Of a stretch of DNA of 64,000 nt, positions 18,827-29,650 are shown piece by piece. The stretch comes from Ciona savignyi (lineage: Eukaryota; Chordata; Ascidiacea; Phlebobranchia; Cionidae): NCBI GenBank assembly GCA_000149265.1, contig CH003228.1, positions 1,310,723-1,374,722 on the forward strand, written 5' to 3'. Below the pieces are notes generated by a model. It made no database searches and was not told where the DNA came from. It saw nothing but the letters and a program-made list of their open reading frames with translations. How positions within the stretch are numbered: the stretch's first letter is position 1; each line of letters starts with the position of its first letter. The translations under genes were made by a program, and so were the position numbers.

Positions 18827-18833
18827 AATTTAG
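18827..18833 (+). promoter_or_regulatory. 3' splice site just upstream of COX7C ATG
   Basis: A pyrimidine/T-rich tract ends in TAATTTAG, leaving GTAACC before the ATG. A leader this short would suit trans-splicing of a spliced leader, but a conventional 5'-UTR intron is equally consistent with the sequence. Confidence 0.45.
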
Positions 18834-19061
18834 GTAACCATGATCGGACGTCTATCTACAATAGTTGCTAGACGAGGTTTTTCCCAGTCTGCAAGGAGAG
18901 CTGGAGGCCATGGACCTCCTACTGCAAAAGATATTCTACCGTTTAATCCATTCCAAAACAAGTGGATGTTGATGGTGAAGATGGGAGCTTTTATTGGAAG
19001 TGGATTTATTCTGCCGTTCTACACCATTTACAGCAATTTAAAAAGGCAATCAGAAGGATAA
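18834..19061 (+). CDS. COX7C: Cytochrome c oxidase subunit 7C
   Basis: ATG at 18840 opens a 73-aa protein. The N-terminal presequence is basic (MIGRLSTIVARRGFSQSARR), followed by LPFNPFQNKWMLMVKM and one membrane helix (GAFIGSGFILPFYTIYSNLK). Human COX7C has the same order (presequence, LPFSVENKWSLLAKM, helix, short basic tail). COX7C is a nuclear-encoded single-pass subunit of respiratory complex IV in the inner mitochondrial membrane. A strong 3' splice site (TCTAATTTAG) ends seven bases before the ATG. The coding part is therefore in one exon, and the 5' leader is added either from an upstream UTR exon or by spliced-leader trans-splicing, which ascidians use. AATAAA at about 19135 gives a close poly(A) signal. 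Convergent with CFAP418. Confidence 0.9.
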   Translation, partial: VTMIGRLSTIVARRGFSQSARRAGGHGPPTAKDILPFNPFQNKWMLMVKMGAFIGSGFILPFYTIYSNLKRQSEG

Positions 19062-19535
19062 ACTTACAAGCTGTAAAAACTCAACATTTGGACTTAAACT
19101 AAACCTTAATCTGTTGTTGTTTAAAACTGTATTAAATAAATATAATTAAATTCATATACCGAGACTTTCAGGTATTTTCAGAGCAGAAACATTAATAGTG
19201 ACTTTGTACAAAAACAGTTGGAATGAGACAATACAACACATTCTTGTGAACATTTACAATTGCAGTGTTTAATAAGTCAACTAGATATTCAGGTGAACAT
19301 TCATGTACAAACTACAAAGCAATGCATATGCTAAATGATTTTCTATTTGTGAAAAAACAGACTAAGAGAAAGGTATAAATGTAACTAAAAAAGGAATAAT
19401 ATTAAAACATACTTCACAGTTTACCTATATCACATACAACCATTGAACTGCACCTTTTTACCATACAAACATTTAAAATATAGAACAATCAATAATATAT
19501 GAATGATAACTAAAATAGAATTTGGCGGTCTCTGT

Positions 19536-22500
19536 TCAGTGGGTTTTTCCACAAAACCATTTTAATTTGTACCCATCCAATGGAATTACTTTATCGACAG
19601 ACCTCCATGAACACTGGCAAGCATATGCTCGACTGCCTAAAATAAAACTTTGTTATAAGATTTCTGATATTGGAACAAACCCTATTGTTTATCATTTACC
19701 AGATCTCTTTATGAGCTTGCTTGCAACTTTTTGAAAATCTGGCATATTGTTGCGAAGAAACAAGTAATCTACAGTATTATCCCATTTATAATTATTGTAT
19801 TGTTCAACATGAAAGTCGCAATTAGTACAACGAAGTTGGTCACAACATCTGAAAAAGCAGTAATGTCATTAATAGGTTCACACAGTGTTTAGCAAGGTTT
19901 ATATATAAGAGTTATTAATAGGGTTCAATGTGTGACGATTAGTCTGGTTGTTTAGTGCGTCGCCTTTCAGCCAAAGGGATGCAGGTAAGAAACTAGTCGA
20001 TAGCTAGTAGGTTTGGGCAAGGCACAACGGACATTGCCTGAACCCAGCAGATTAATGGGTTCTACTAAATTGAAGGAGCGTGTCTATTATATGCAACACA
20101 CTGCAATAGCTCCGGCAACCCGGCGATGGGCGCGAGGTAATTTGACGATTGCCTGTGTGTTAACCCCCTTGGTTTTCCTATTCACGGGGAAAAACATGAA
20201 TATCCTATCCATTGATAGGATAGGATAATTTTAAACTTAGAAAATTATAGACCGTTTCAGTGGATAATGCCAATAAATTTTGTAAAAAGATAAAAGTTAA
20301 CGGTATTGTTTTTATTACGGGTACTTTAACATTTGATTATTAACTGTAATAATATAAAGGTAAAATACACCAAACCTAGGGATGCACAATATAGGATAGT
20401 TAGGTATTCTAGAATATTCTAGAATAATACATTTTGAATCCTATTCTAGAATGTTTTACCATGTATTTAAATTTGCTATGCTGTGCATATATTTTCTCAT
20501 TTATAGTGAATTAGCCATATGCTTTTAAACTGTGATGAGAGCAATTTATGTAGTCCAACAATATTTTACCATTACATATTTTTTTAATCATATGTAACAT
20601 CTCTAAACACTATCTGCCATGAGGGAGGATAATAGTCTAGTAGGTTGTTGTTGAAATGAATGGCTGAGAAAAATGCTCCCAAACACCAGACAATTTTTAT
20701 TTCCCCAGTTTGGTGTCAAGACTAGGTATTAATGCCCTTGCACAATTAAACATTAATTTACTATTTAACACAGTTATACCTCGGTAAAAAAATAATAAAT
20801 TAATCACTGCAAATTCACCTAACTAAATAACACATAGGATATCATTAAATTGAATACATAGGATATCATTCATTGTGTTTATTGAAAACATAGTTGTTTA
20901 AGTGAAATATATATTGCAAATACTAACGTGTTTAGCCTGTAAATAACTCTTCCGCCTTTGGAATAATTGCGTCATATTTAAAGGTGCGATAAACCACGTG
21001 ATTACAGCCTGGCGAACGTGACCTACTTTCTTTGTGCGTGCGTAAGTTTTAAGCGCGTCTGTCCACGATGCACGTGTATGGGACAACTGATAAGATAATG
21101 TTGTTGTGCTTTGATGCAAGTTGTATTTCCGAGCTGCCGCTTTAGAAAATGTTCGGACGCTTTCGCACGATAGATGCACTTTCGGTATGGAGAAACGCAT
21201 TACGGGTATTACATACGAATGAAGAAGCCATTTTACAATTTTGAGATTACGAATTTACTTCAATGACGATTTACCAAAAGTTTCTTATCATTGTTATCCA
21301 CTGGCGCACGCTTGCTGATACGATGCGCTGACGTCTGCATAATCGGCATCACGCGTGTTCTTGCGCGTTGGATCGCAGCCAATATTTTACGTTTTTAATT
21401 TCGAATCCTAACTATTCTTATTAAATTGCTTGTAAAGATTCGAATCTCAAAGAATCGAAATTCTATATTGTGCATCTCTAACCAAACCTATCACATTTCG
21501 GTGGAAATTGCATATATAGCAAAAATCTGTACATTGACTAAGTTTACCCTAACCAACCATATTCCGATACCATTGAATAATTTTTATAACATACATAAGT
21601 TTACCCAGTTCAAAATAACTAGACTAAAAGACAAAGAAATAATGACCAAATGCTTAATCTCCTCATCTAGTGCATATACAAGGCTATGGATTAATATATC
21701 TTCTAGTACATTAATTCTAGGATCAAAGAAAAGCATGTTGTACCAATCTTACTTTAGTAGATAGCCTACAAAGAGCTTGTGGTGTAATTGTTCACCAGAC
21801 CAATGTTTATGCAGTTACAAACCTCTTTACAGACACACTGCATAACCCTCTTGTTGTAGTACTTCCCCCCAGATATATAGCCGAGCACCTAAAAGTAGAG
21901 TTATTAAATGCACTTTAAAAACAGTATAAACGGAATTGAAAAAAAATACTTTTTCGTTTTTGAGCCACTTGACAATGGCACTGTACTGCACTTTCTTTTG
22001 TCCACTGGAATCTGTTTAAAAACAAATCAGAATATTAAATATATATCATTCTACAGTAGCTTCAATAATAAGAAAATACATCACATGCACATGAATAATG
22101 CTAAGAATTGTATCAACTGGAAAATTCAAGAGGGCAAAGGCGTTTCACATAAATGCACATCAGTTATGCTATTTCAGTGTTTAGTTTAATAATGGTACAA
22201 AATAAAATAATTTTACTGCATTTCGGGTTAAAATCCCTAGACCGACGATAAAGAATTAACTTTTTACACTTCCAGTCATTAGTCTTAAGAATTATTAAAG
22301 ATTTAAAAAAAAGTGGCATTGTAGTGGGACTTTATATAATATACCAAACTATTTTGCTAGTTAATGATATGGTTCGCAAAACTGATAATTGAACAATTGA
22401 ATAAAGTACAAGTTTTTAACCTTTGGTGTTCGAGTGTTTTTCATAGTTACATCATCTTCTATTTCCAAAATGTCATCTATTTCCTCTTCTAGTTTGGATC

Positions 22501-22697
22501 TATTGAAAACAATTATATGTATAATGTGCAAAGACTTAAGCACACAACCAGTATTAAAAAACTATTGTCCTTTATCAATATAATTATATATATTTAGCAT
22601 ACTTTTTTGAAGATGGTTTCCTCTTATTTTGACTGCAATTTAATGAAATATTCAAGCTTTGTTCAGCTTCATCTAAAAGGTCATCTATATCATCCAT
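19536..22697 (-). CDS. CFAP418: CFAP418 (C8orf37) cilia/photoreceptor protein, six exons
   Basis: CDS complement(19536-19636, 19700-19848, 21823-21888, 21950-22011, 22421-22499, 22603-22697), 552 nt, 183 aa, all phases consistent. The N-terminus MDDIDDLLDEAEQSL matches the acidic human start (MAEDLDELLDEVES). A second acidic helix (EEEIDDILEIEDD) follows, then CSAIYLGGS. The C-terminal Cys-rich domain shows RCCDQLRCTNCDFHVE, KWDNTVDYLFLRNNMPDF, KLIKRSG, RAYACQCSWRSVD and the terminus LKWFCGKTH (human LRWVCGKH). Loss of the human gene causes cone-rod dystrophy and Bardet-Biedl-like ciliopathy; the protein localises near the ciliary base. The 1.97 kb intron between 19848 and 21823 holds a SINE and a hAT-type element. 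Confidence 0.93.
19936..20225 (+). repeat. tRNA-derived SINE-like repeat, copy B
   Basis: Same module order as copy A: a head near GACGATTAGTCTGG, then TGGGCAAGGCAC, TTGCCTGAACCCAGCAG, GCAATAGCTCCGGCAACCCG and GGGCGCGAGGTAATT, with tail ATCCTATCC. The tail runs into an inverted copy of itself (GATAGGATAGG), which could form a short hairpin. It lies inside a CFAP418 intron, antisense to that gene. Confidence 0.8.
20377..21480. mobile_element. hAT-type non-autonomous element with 8-bp target duplication
   Basis: The left end TAGGGATGCACAATATAG and the inverted right end TAGAGATGCACAATATAG form imperfect terminal inverted repeats. Both ends are flanked directly by accaaacc (20369-20376 and 21481-21488). 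An 8-bp duplication with a TAGnGATGCAC terminus is typical of hAT transposons. The 1.1 kb body has no recognisable transposase; the reverse-strand open stretch at 20898-21200 matches nothing I know. Inside the left end, TTCTAGAATATTCTAGAA (20407-20424) reads as four alternating heat-shock-element pentamers. Confidence 0.82.
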
Positions 22698-23277
22698 TTT
22701 GTCTATAATCAAGATAACACTAAAAAAGGAAAATTAAGTAAAAAAAATGTAATTTTTTGTATCCATAACAATAATTATCCACAAAAAATAAAATGAAAAG
22801 AGTAAGAAATTGGAGTGTTGAATTAAACGAATAATGTATTAACATTCAGTGGGACAGAGTTAAAGTGGTGTGTTTTTTTATATTTACCTAAAAATTCAAA
22901 ATATTGGCAATATAAGAGCATTGCCACGAGTAAAAAAACAATAAGGTTAAATGCTTAAATCCATAAAAAAAATGTTAAACAAAAACTGCCTCCCCCCACC
23001 TTAACAGTTATGGCTGTGCATTTACCGGTTAACTGGTTACCGATTATAATTTGTTGTCAAGTCAATCAAAATCTTAAAATCAAAAGTTCTTGTGCTAATT
23101 AAACCATTATCAAAATTTAAGTATATGCGCACAGCCCCAATTAAAGTACAAGGAATAAAAATAGGGTACTTTAAAATTTTCAATACAATAAAAGAACCTG
23201 ATCTACTGGTGGCAATGTTTATGATATACAACAATTGTAATTCCTACTAAACAGTTAAACAATTTCATTTTAACATA
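22698..23277. other. Spacer between TRMT10C and CFAP418
   Basis: AT-rich sequence between two genes on the same (-) strand, with no exon seen. It should hold the TRMT10C 3' UTR and the CFAP418 promoter. At 580 bp it is long for an ascidian operon spacer. Confidence 0.4.
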
Positions 23278-24741
23278 TTAGGATCGTGCAAAGTATGGCT
23301 TAACAAATTTTTGAATGTTCGGTTTCAGTTCTCTTCTTTCACTAAAAGCATCAAACCATCTCTGCCCTGATTCAAATTGAAAAATAGTTTTTTCATCATA
23401 ATTAACAGCAGCTTTTCCTAATTCAGTTAAACCACGATGAAATCGTGCAGGTATTACACTTAATGCTTTGATCCAATCATTGTCTGTTTCACTAAGTACT
23501 GCCAAAATTTCAAAAACAGTAGTAAGATTTAGATTTTTACGCGCCCCAATACCTCCATATTTTAAATATTGTTCAAGTGGAAATCTTTCGCATTTAATTC
23601 CTTCTGATTTTGCCTTTGTCCTTGTCATTCCTGCCTGGGGACATTTGTCTACAAGACCAGCCCAAATGTAAACTTTATCATGGTGAAACTCGGTCATATC
23701 AGTTGTTGCATCTGGAGTCAAATAAACAAGCCTCTCACGTTCAATCTCAGGTTCCAATTCAAGATAGGATTTCTCTGTTTTGTTAATAATTTCAGATTCA
23801 TACCAGACATTAGGGGTGTAATGAATTTTTTTGCCATGATCACTAGAATTGTTTTTCCAATTTGCATAGATCAGATTAAATGGATGACACATACGCCTGT
23901 TCATAGCGTTCACCTTGTTTAGTTGCTTGTACAGGTCATTGATTATAGAATACTGCTCAAAATCCATATCAATTATCATTGGTTGACCATGCATCTGTGC
24001 AGTCAGCAAGCGTTTCTGCTGGTGAAGTCTTAACAGAGTAGGAGAATAATAACAAAGGATTGAGTTTTTCGGATGTTCATACTTTATTTTTTCCACTTGG
24101 TTATTTGCTTTTTGTTCTTGCTTTTTAAGTTTAATACGCTTGTCTGACCAACCGGACATAAACTTTTTTAAAAGAACCAGTTTACTAGCCGATTCCCTAG
24201 CGGATGTATCTAAAACTTTATACATCAACTCTTTAACACTTTCATAGTCTTGTTCAAAGGTGGGAAAGTCAAATTTTCCAGGCAAAACAAGTTGCTTTGC
24301 AAGTTCATATAACATCTTAGCTTGGAATTCCCTAACATCAATATGGTCCGGTGTTTGAAGGTCTAAAATCTCTGAACTTTGATTGTACAGTTTTACCAAC
24401 TTGCCTGTAAATTTACTTTTATCTACAATAGAATTAAACGTTTTCTGTTCACAAGATTCTTCCCCCAAAAATTGTGGATCATTTAAAAAACGTGCAACAT
24501 CTTTGACATAAAGTGAGCTTTTTACTCTATCAGAGCTGGTTAGTTCTTTCGCCCTTTTAAGCAGATCTTCATAAGTATCCGGGGTATCTTCAAAAGTAGA
24601 ATCAAATGATTCCACCCGAATACTCTCTGCATTATCAAATACATTTGCTGCAGGGAATTTATTTGAAGCAAACTTGATGAATGAAGGTGAAGGAACTTGA
24701 TACAATAAAGAGCATGATGATGTTAACCGCTTGGCAAGCAT
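23278..24741 (-). CDS. TRMT10C: TRMT10C/MRPP1, mitochondrial tRNA m1R9 methyltransferase (RNase P subunit 1)
   Basis: A single open exon of 487 aa. The N-terminus (MLAKRLTSSCSLLYQ) is a plausible mitochondrial presequence. The middle is helical and Lys/Glu-rich (about residues 190-225), as in the TRMT10C linker. The C-terminal half is a SPOUT methyltransferase domain: MIIDMDFEQYS, NRRMCHPFNLIYAN, RLVYLTPDATTDMTEFHHDK, VYIWAGLVDKCPQAGMTRTK, KCERFPLEQYLKY, KNLNLTTVFEILAVL, DWIKALSVIPARFHRG. The FHHDKVY and LVDKxxQxG blocks are specific to the mitochondrial paralogue rather than TRMT10A/B. TRMT10C with SDR5C1 methylates position 9 of mitochondrial tRNAs and, with PRORP, cleaves their 5' leaders. 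It is longer than the human protein (about 400 aa), mainly in the N-terminal half. No intron is present. Confidence 0.93.
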   Translation of the reverse strand: MLAKRLTSSCSLLYQVPSPSFIKFASNKFPAANVFDNAESIRVESFDSTFEDTPDTYEDLLKRAKELTSSDRVKSSLYVKDVARFLNDPQFLGEESCEQKTFNSIVDKSKFTGKLVKLYNQSSEILDLQTPDHIDVREFQAKMLYELAKQLVLPGKFDFPTFEQDYESVKELMYKVLDTSARESASKLVLLKKFMSGWSDKRIKLKKQEQKANNQVEKIKYEHPKNSILCYYSPTLLRLHQQKRLLTAQMHGQPMIIDMDFEQYSIINDLYKQLNKVNAMNRRMCHPFNLIYANWKNNSSDHGKKIHYTPNVWYESEIINKTEKSYLELEPEIERERLVYLTPDATTDMTEFHHDKVYIWAGLVDKCPQAGMTRTKAKSEGIKCERFPLEQYLKYGGIGARKNLNLTTVFEILAVLSETDNDWIKALSVIPARFHRGLTELGKAAVNYDEKTIFQFESGQRWFDAFSERRELKPNIQKFVKPYFARS

Positions 24742-25553
24742 TATTAAATATATACATCAACAAATATGTTCTTTCCTCTTATTTGGCCTGAAGTTAAAAT
24801 GGAGTAAAGTAAAATACAATACATGAATAAAATCGCCAGTAGATGTAGTTATACTAGTTAATAACACATAACACCACATAAATATTATCTAAATAACAAA
24901 ATTGATAATGGTTGGGCATCAATATTTAGTTTGTGAATGTATTTGCCCATTTAGTCTATAAAAATATTTTTAATACACGGTATTGTTTATACCACAACTT
25001 TAACAACCAGTTCGAAAAAAAGGTAAGCTATTATACAAAATAAACTAGACAATTTGGTTCAAGCTAAATAATTTAAGATCTACAAAACATTATATTAAAC
25101 AAGTTCTTTTTGTATCAGGTTAAGGTTAAAACCCAAGATGGGCTCAACCCTACAAATATTTTTGAACAAAAATGGTATTTTTATATGTACCAGACCTGTT
25201 AAACATTCGTAACTCCTGACGGCTGCAAAGTATATTAAAACTTCTCTATGGATTTGTCTCTTGCAGTGGTAGTCATAGTAAAATAACCTTCAAAGCAGAC
25301 CACTACATTATTGAAGATAGGGCAGCTTTTTTAAAAAACAAGCCACTGGTTTTAAATAGAGAATTAAAATACGAACAAAAATCAGATGTGTTCGTCCCAT
25401 ACCTATCTTTAACACTTAGGGGAAACCCCTAGTAAATTCCACTAAAACTAGTGATCATTTTCGCATCATTATAAAGAAAGGACGTGGGACATGGCCAATC
25501 AAGTTGAAAATTACACCGGTCATGTCATTCAGAAGAAAATGCGAATTCATATG
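24742..25553. other. TRMT10C upstream region
   Basis: AT-rich, no coding recognised. It should contain the TRMT10C promoter. It ends at the left inverted repeat of the 25.5-36.1 kb composite. Confidence 0.4.
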
Positions 25554-25760
25554 ACTAGAGAGTGTCAACCACGTGTTTAACCACAATTATTCTTAATATA
25601 CAATTTGTATGCTATGTGTTTATGTAAGCAAGGCCCCTGACCACATTTAGTTTAATTTAAACACCGAGTAACCATAAACGCATGGGTCCCTGAGGTAATC
25701 TTGTTATACAAGTTTTTTTTACAATATAGCATAATTATGTTATTGTCATATATGTGACGT
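25554..25760 (+). repeat. Left inverted repeat of the GNAT composite
   Basis: Outer end ACTAGAGAGTGTCAACCACG with an internal CACGTG-type palindrome. Inner blocks include ATGCTATGTGTTTATG and ATAAACGCATGGGTCCC. A second GCATAAACGCATGGGTCCC word recurs at about 25818, suggesting subterminal repeats. Confidence 0.7.
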
Positions 25761-25922
25761 CATTTTTTACAAATTCCAGAAAGTTTAAACCGACTACCCT
25801 AGTTTTGTTTCTGCAAGCATAAACGCATGGGTCCCATATTTACCAAACAATTTTTTTATGTTAAAAAATGTAATTGTGTTAGATTTACGAACAATTAACC
25901 ACATATGTTTTAAATTAAAGCG

Positions 25923-26275
25923 CCATGCCATGCCTGTCACACTCATAATTCAGGAATAATTCTTTATTTTTAGGGCATTCCTCTAGAAATTATTTATTTT
26001 CTCTAATTGGTTAAGAAGTTATTAACGAACTAAGTTTTTACCGAACTGGTTAAATTGGAGCAGCCTTTCAAGCGCCATGCCAAAAAAGCTAAATTTTAGA
26101 AACAATTTCCTTTCTGTTTTTTTTATGTCCCAGGGGAATTCCCTTGGATTTATCACCCAAATTTTTGGTTTCCGCAGGTCTAGACCATGTTGTCTAACAA
26201 ATGACAAAGTTTCATCGCGATTCTATTACCCCTTCTGGTACATGTCGGGGTTCCACAACCAGGCCTGTCAAGCGT
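25923..26275 (-). repeat. Single 335-bp repeat unit inside the composite
   Basis: Read on the reverse strand, it carries the same marks as the 48-49 kb array: GACAGGCxTG, CTCC/CC-GACATG, GACCATG/GACCACATGGT, GGGGAATTCCC and TTGGCATGGCGCTTGAA. The shared unit links the composite to the 47.9-49.8 kb locus. Confidence 0.65.
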
Positions 26276-26719
26276 TTGACTAAAAAAACGGACAAAAACA
26301 ATAAGTGTCCCATTTTTCCAAACCCATAACTACAGAGTGTCAATCAATGTAGCGCTATGGCAAAAAGAAGCTAAATTCCTGAAAACTTTTTAACGGCTTC
26401 GGGAAATTCCCCAAAGTTTATTACCCAAAATATCTATTTTTCCATCTCTAATTTTATCTAACACTTCTTAAAGTTTCAATTCGATTCGATCACTCTTTTT
26501 TAGAGATGCCATTCCCGTCACAATAATGATTTAGGAACAAATCTTTATTTTGAGTATTTTTTATTTTAATTGATAAAGCAGTGGCTAACGCACTAACTTA
26601 TCATCAAATCTAATCAAATTTGAATTACTCTTGTAGCGCTATACTTAAAAAGGGTGCTTTGGTAAATTTGCCATGTTTGACCATAGTTTAAAATCTCAAG
26701 CTAACGAATCATTGAAACT

Positions 26720-26845
26720 AGAGTCAGCAGTCTAGCATAAGAAAAGGTGGGTATAAAGTCAGCAGTCTAGCATTATAAAAGGTGGGTATAAAGTCAGCAG
26801 TCTAGCATTATAAAAGGTGGGTATAAATTCAGCAGTTTTACATTA
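26720..26845 (+). repeat. About 34-bp minisatellite (copy 1)
   Basis: Roughly three to four tandem units built on AGTCAGCAGTCTAGCATTAT followed by AAAAGGTGGGTATA. Solitary diverged units lie at about 27000 and 33290, and a shorter array at about 32515-32605 in copy 2. Confidence 0.8.
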
Positions 26846-27685
26846 GAAAAGATATAGCAACCGATCGCCAAGCGACGCACATAAGTAGCTGTGACATCGC
26901 TATTTAGTCTTGTCGAAAACATCCGGTTAGCCAGTGTAAAAGAGAATAAAAGCGGCCAGGTTTTTTTCCTACGGGACTAAGTATACCCATGTCTGGTATA
27001 GAGTCAGCAGTGTAGCATTTCAAGGATGGGTATAGATATATTACTCATATTTACGTAAGGTTTGATAAAAACGTTGTTGTTGTTATAACCCCAGCTTAGC
27101 TCATGTTCACATTCAGGTTAGTGGAGTGTACAGTTTGTTAAATAGGATGGAAAATGTATTGAAATAATGCAACATTTGGTGATAAGATAAAACGATATTA
27201 ATGTTTATCACCGTTAATGGGAAAACACAGGGGGCGTTAGCAAACGGGAAATCGTCAGATCCTCGCGCAGTTACCGGAGCTAATTTTTGTGAGTTGTGTA
27301 TATAACTACGTAGCCTTTGGCAAGTTTACTCATAACTCCTCGGCTGTCGCTTTGACGTACTAAAAGCCGGTCGAAGACATAAAAAAACAAAATAGCGGCC
27401 TTATTAATGGTTTTGTCGGCAGTATATTAAAAAATTCGTGCTTGTATCATATTCAACTAAATCAAGAAATGTATACAAATCGAATAAATTGTCATAATGT
27501 GTCGTAAATAGTCATAACAAAATGTCATAATACTAACCAATAAACCTTCTAAAAGAGTAAAATGACTATTTCCGCCATACATTTAAATGGTGCGAAACAT
27601 GATGTATCAAATTGGCGTTTATCACATGTGCCACTAAAATTATGTGTTTTACTGAAATTGAGGTTTTCTTCCAAAGCGGTAAGAT

Positions 27686-28375
27686 ATGCACTGTGCAGCT
27701 GAAACTCCGGATACGTTGCGGTTTTTCTTTAGAAAACTATCAAACAACCATTTGGAGCAGGTACAACTATTCGTGGCAAAACATTATGCTCCCCGGGAGC
27801 CTTCTATGTCAGCGCTCAACGTTCCAATGGATGAACGAGTTTTTGCGGTAAAAGCTCGTGCTGAATGGTATTTAAAGGAATATTCTGGAATTGGTGCTTT
27901 TGACTACTATACTGGAAGGCTAATCGGAGTAAATTTTTGCAAAATTAAGGTCAAGCCGATACACGATGAACCAATTAAAACAGACAACGCTATAACTCAG
28001 CTAGGAACGGAGTTTCCTTGGTGCGCAACTCGAACAAGGCTGTTTGACCGATCAGGCTACATAGATATATTTAGTCTAATTGACGCAAAGAGAGTTGGAA
28101 TTAACGTCATGCTGGCAGTGGATGCTGATTGTTGCAACATGGGACTCGGCGCTGCTATTATAAAGGAAAGCGACAACATGGCAAGAGAAGATGGGTGTGA
28201 TTTTACCGTAGCATCTACAATTTCTCATTACTCTCAAAAACTCTTTCTGAAGCAGGGCTATAAAGATCTACGATCTCTTGATCTCAACGAATACGTTGAT
28301 GCGACAACAGGCCTGAAACCGTTCAACGTAACACCTCCCCATCATATTATTTCCCTTCTTTATAAACCTCTATAA
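27686..28375 (+). CDS. GNAT-family N-acetyltransferase, copy 1
   Basis: An intact 229-aa intronless frame from ATG 27686. The acetyl-CoA binding region shows the GNAT motif A pattern CCNMGLGAAIIKESDNMA (Q/R-x-x-G-x-G/A, with N in the first position), preceded by the beta strand INVMLAVDAD. Motif B follows: GCDFTVASTISHYSQKLFLK-QGY. The N-terminal part (HLEQVQLFVAKHYAPREPS) resembles the xEP(L) region of arylalkylamine acetyltransferases. I infer a small-molecule amine or amino-acid acetyltransferase; the substrate cannot be read. Length is normal for the family. A longer frame starting at ATG 27561 ends at a stop near 27700 and is not this protein. It sits inside the inverted-repeat composite, about 0.5 kb upstream of the LINE insertion. 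Confidence 0.8.
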   Translation: MHCAAETPDTLRFFFRKLSNNHLEQVQLFVAKHYAPREPSMSALNVPMDERVFAVKARAEWYLKEYSGIGAFDYYTGRLIGVNFCKIKVKPIHDEPIKTDNAITQLGTEFPWCATRTRLFDRSGYIDIFSLIDAKRVGINVMLAVDADCCNMGLGAAIIKESDNMAREDGCDFTVASTISHYSQKLFLKQGYKDLRSLDLNEYVDATTGLKPFNVTPPHHIISLLYKPL

Positions 28376-28691
28376 TGGCTGAGTTAAAAATTGAACTTTT
28401 GTACGGATAATTATGCGGATTTCGAACAACACCTTTTCTAATTTAGTGTTTACTCTGATTATAACTTAAACGCTAGTTTTTGTCAGTTTTTTATCTTTTT
28501 TTCATTTTTTTCGTCAAACGCTAACAGGCATGGCTTGTTGCCCCTAGATGTACACATCTATCAGTAGGAGTATGGAAAATTCCTCGATTTTTTTTTAGAA
28601 ATTTAGCTTCTTTACCTTATAGCGCTTAATTAAAAAAATTTAAAACACATGTGGTAAAATATTTGTCCGTTAACAAAAGCTGTTTAAAATA

Positions 28692-28876
28692 CAGTAGAAG
28701 CCGCTTATTATGAGCACAGATAATATGACCAGCCGTTTATTTTGACCAGTTTAATTCGGTCCGGAATTTCTTCATTTAATATGACTAAATTTCGGATAAT
28801 ATGACGAACATTTTCTTCATCTCTTTTATTACAGAACAGTATTTTTTTCAGCCACACTCCTTCACCTTTTCAACAT

Positions 28877-28877
<1 letters not shown>
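28692..28877. mobile_element. Pogo/Tigger-like MITE, left part (copy 1, interrupted)
   Basis: Starts after TA with CAGTAGAAGCCGCTTATTATG and repeats ATAATATGACC words. It is broken by the LINE; its continuation lies at 31395-31475, where the duplication ends before the MITE's right terminus. Confidence 0.65.
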
Positions 28878-28920
<43 letters not shown>

Positions 28921-28990
28921 CACACATTTTTTTATTAATAGAAGGTGAACGGGCATCGATACAAACATACAGCAATATATTTAATACACT

Positions 28991-29650
28991 TCACTCTGGA
29001 ATGGTAGTCCATTTACGGTGATGAGAATCTAGTTTGTTTCCTTTTTTTGCTATTATCATTTCCCTTTTTCTTAGGGCTTCCACTTCACTAATGAGTAAGT
29101 GAATCGTGGGCACTGTATCCGTTGTTTTTCCTCTGTATATACAAAATCTTGCACATAATAAAATACAGTTAATAACACATTTGTTACCAATGCCAAAGAA
29201 ACAATTTTGTGGGGTTAGGTTAAATGATCTACGAAACACCGCGCTTAACCAGTTTTCGACATTATTCCAATAAGCTTTGATTTTGGGGCAAAAATAGAAT
29301 AGGTGGGTTAATGTTTCCGGTTCGATCTTGCAAAATCCACATCGATTAGTGTCCTTAAATCCCATACGATGTAATTTATCATTGGTTACTATAGCTCTGT
29401 TATTTAGTTTCATTTGAAAGGAGCGGTACCGAGTTTCTAAGGTACAAAAATAATTATCATGGTAAATTTGTCCCCAGTTTTCGATAGTGATATCGAGGGA
29501 GCGCGTCCAGCTTTCCTGCTGTTTAATGGAGGATGTTGCGCTAGCTGCGATAACATCGTTATATATTGATTTCGTTGTTTGGTAATCTTTTAACTTTTCG
29601 ATCAAGTCAAACAATTTGGTGGAATAATCGGTCTTACTTGGGGCTTTGTG
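28991..29650 (-). pseudogene. LINE ORF2 C-terminal zf-RVT region, shifted frame
   Basis: In a different frame from the RT part, this continues with RYRSFQMKLNNRAIVTNDKL, then HRMGFKDTNRCGFCKIEPET, then LTHLFYFCPKIKAYWNNVENWL. That is the zf-RVT pattern CxxC...HxxxxC found downstream of RT in LINE ORF2. The two frames overlap at about 29634-29650, so one indel separates them. Confidence 0.85.

Noticed and set aside
23278-24741. Initial reading as mitochondrial ribosomal protein mL65/MRPS30
   Set aside because: The C-terminal FHHDKVY ... LVDKCPQAGM ... FPLEQYLKY ... NLNLTTVFEIL series is the TRMT10 methyltransferase domain, not mL65.
26720-26860. CRISPR-like repeat appearance of the GTCAGCAGTCTAGC array
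   Set aside because: Units are contiguous with no unique spacers, in a eukaryotic genome; it is a minisatellite.
27612-27851. Alternative frame overlapping the GNAT start (and its twin at 33902-34141)
   Set aside because: It is out of frame with the GNAT domain and runs into it as a shadow; a 20-bp 'intron' joining the two would be too short.
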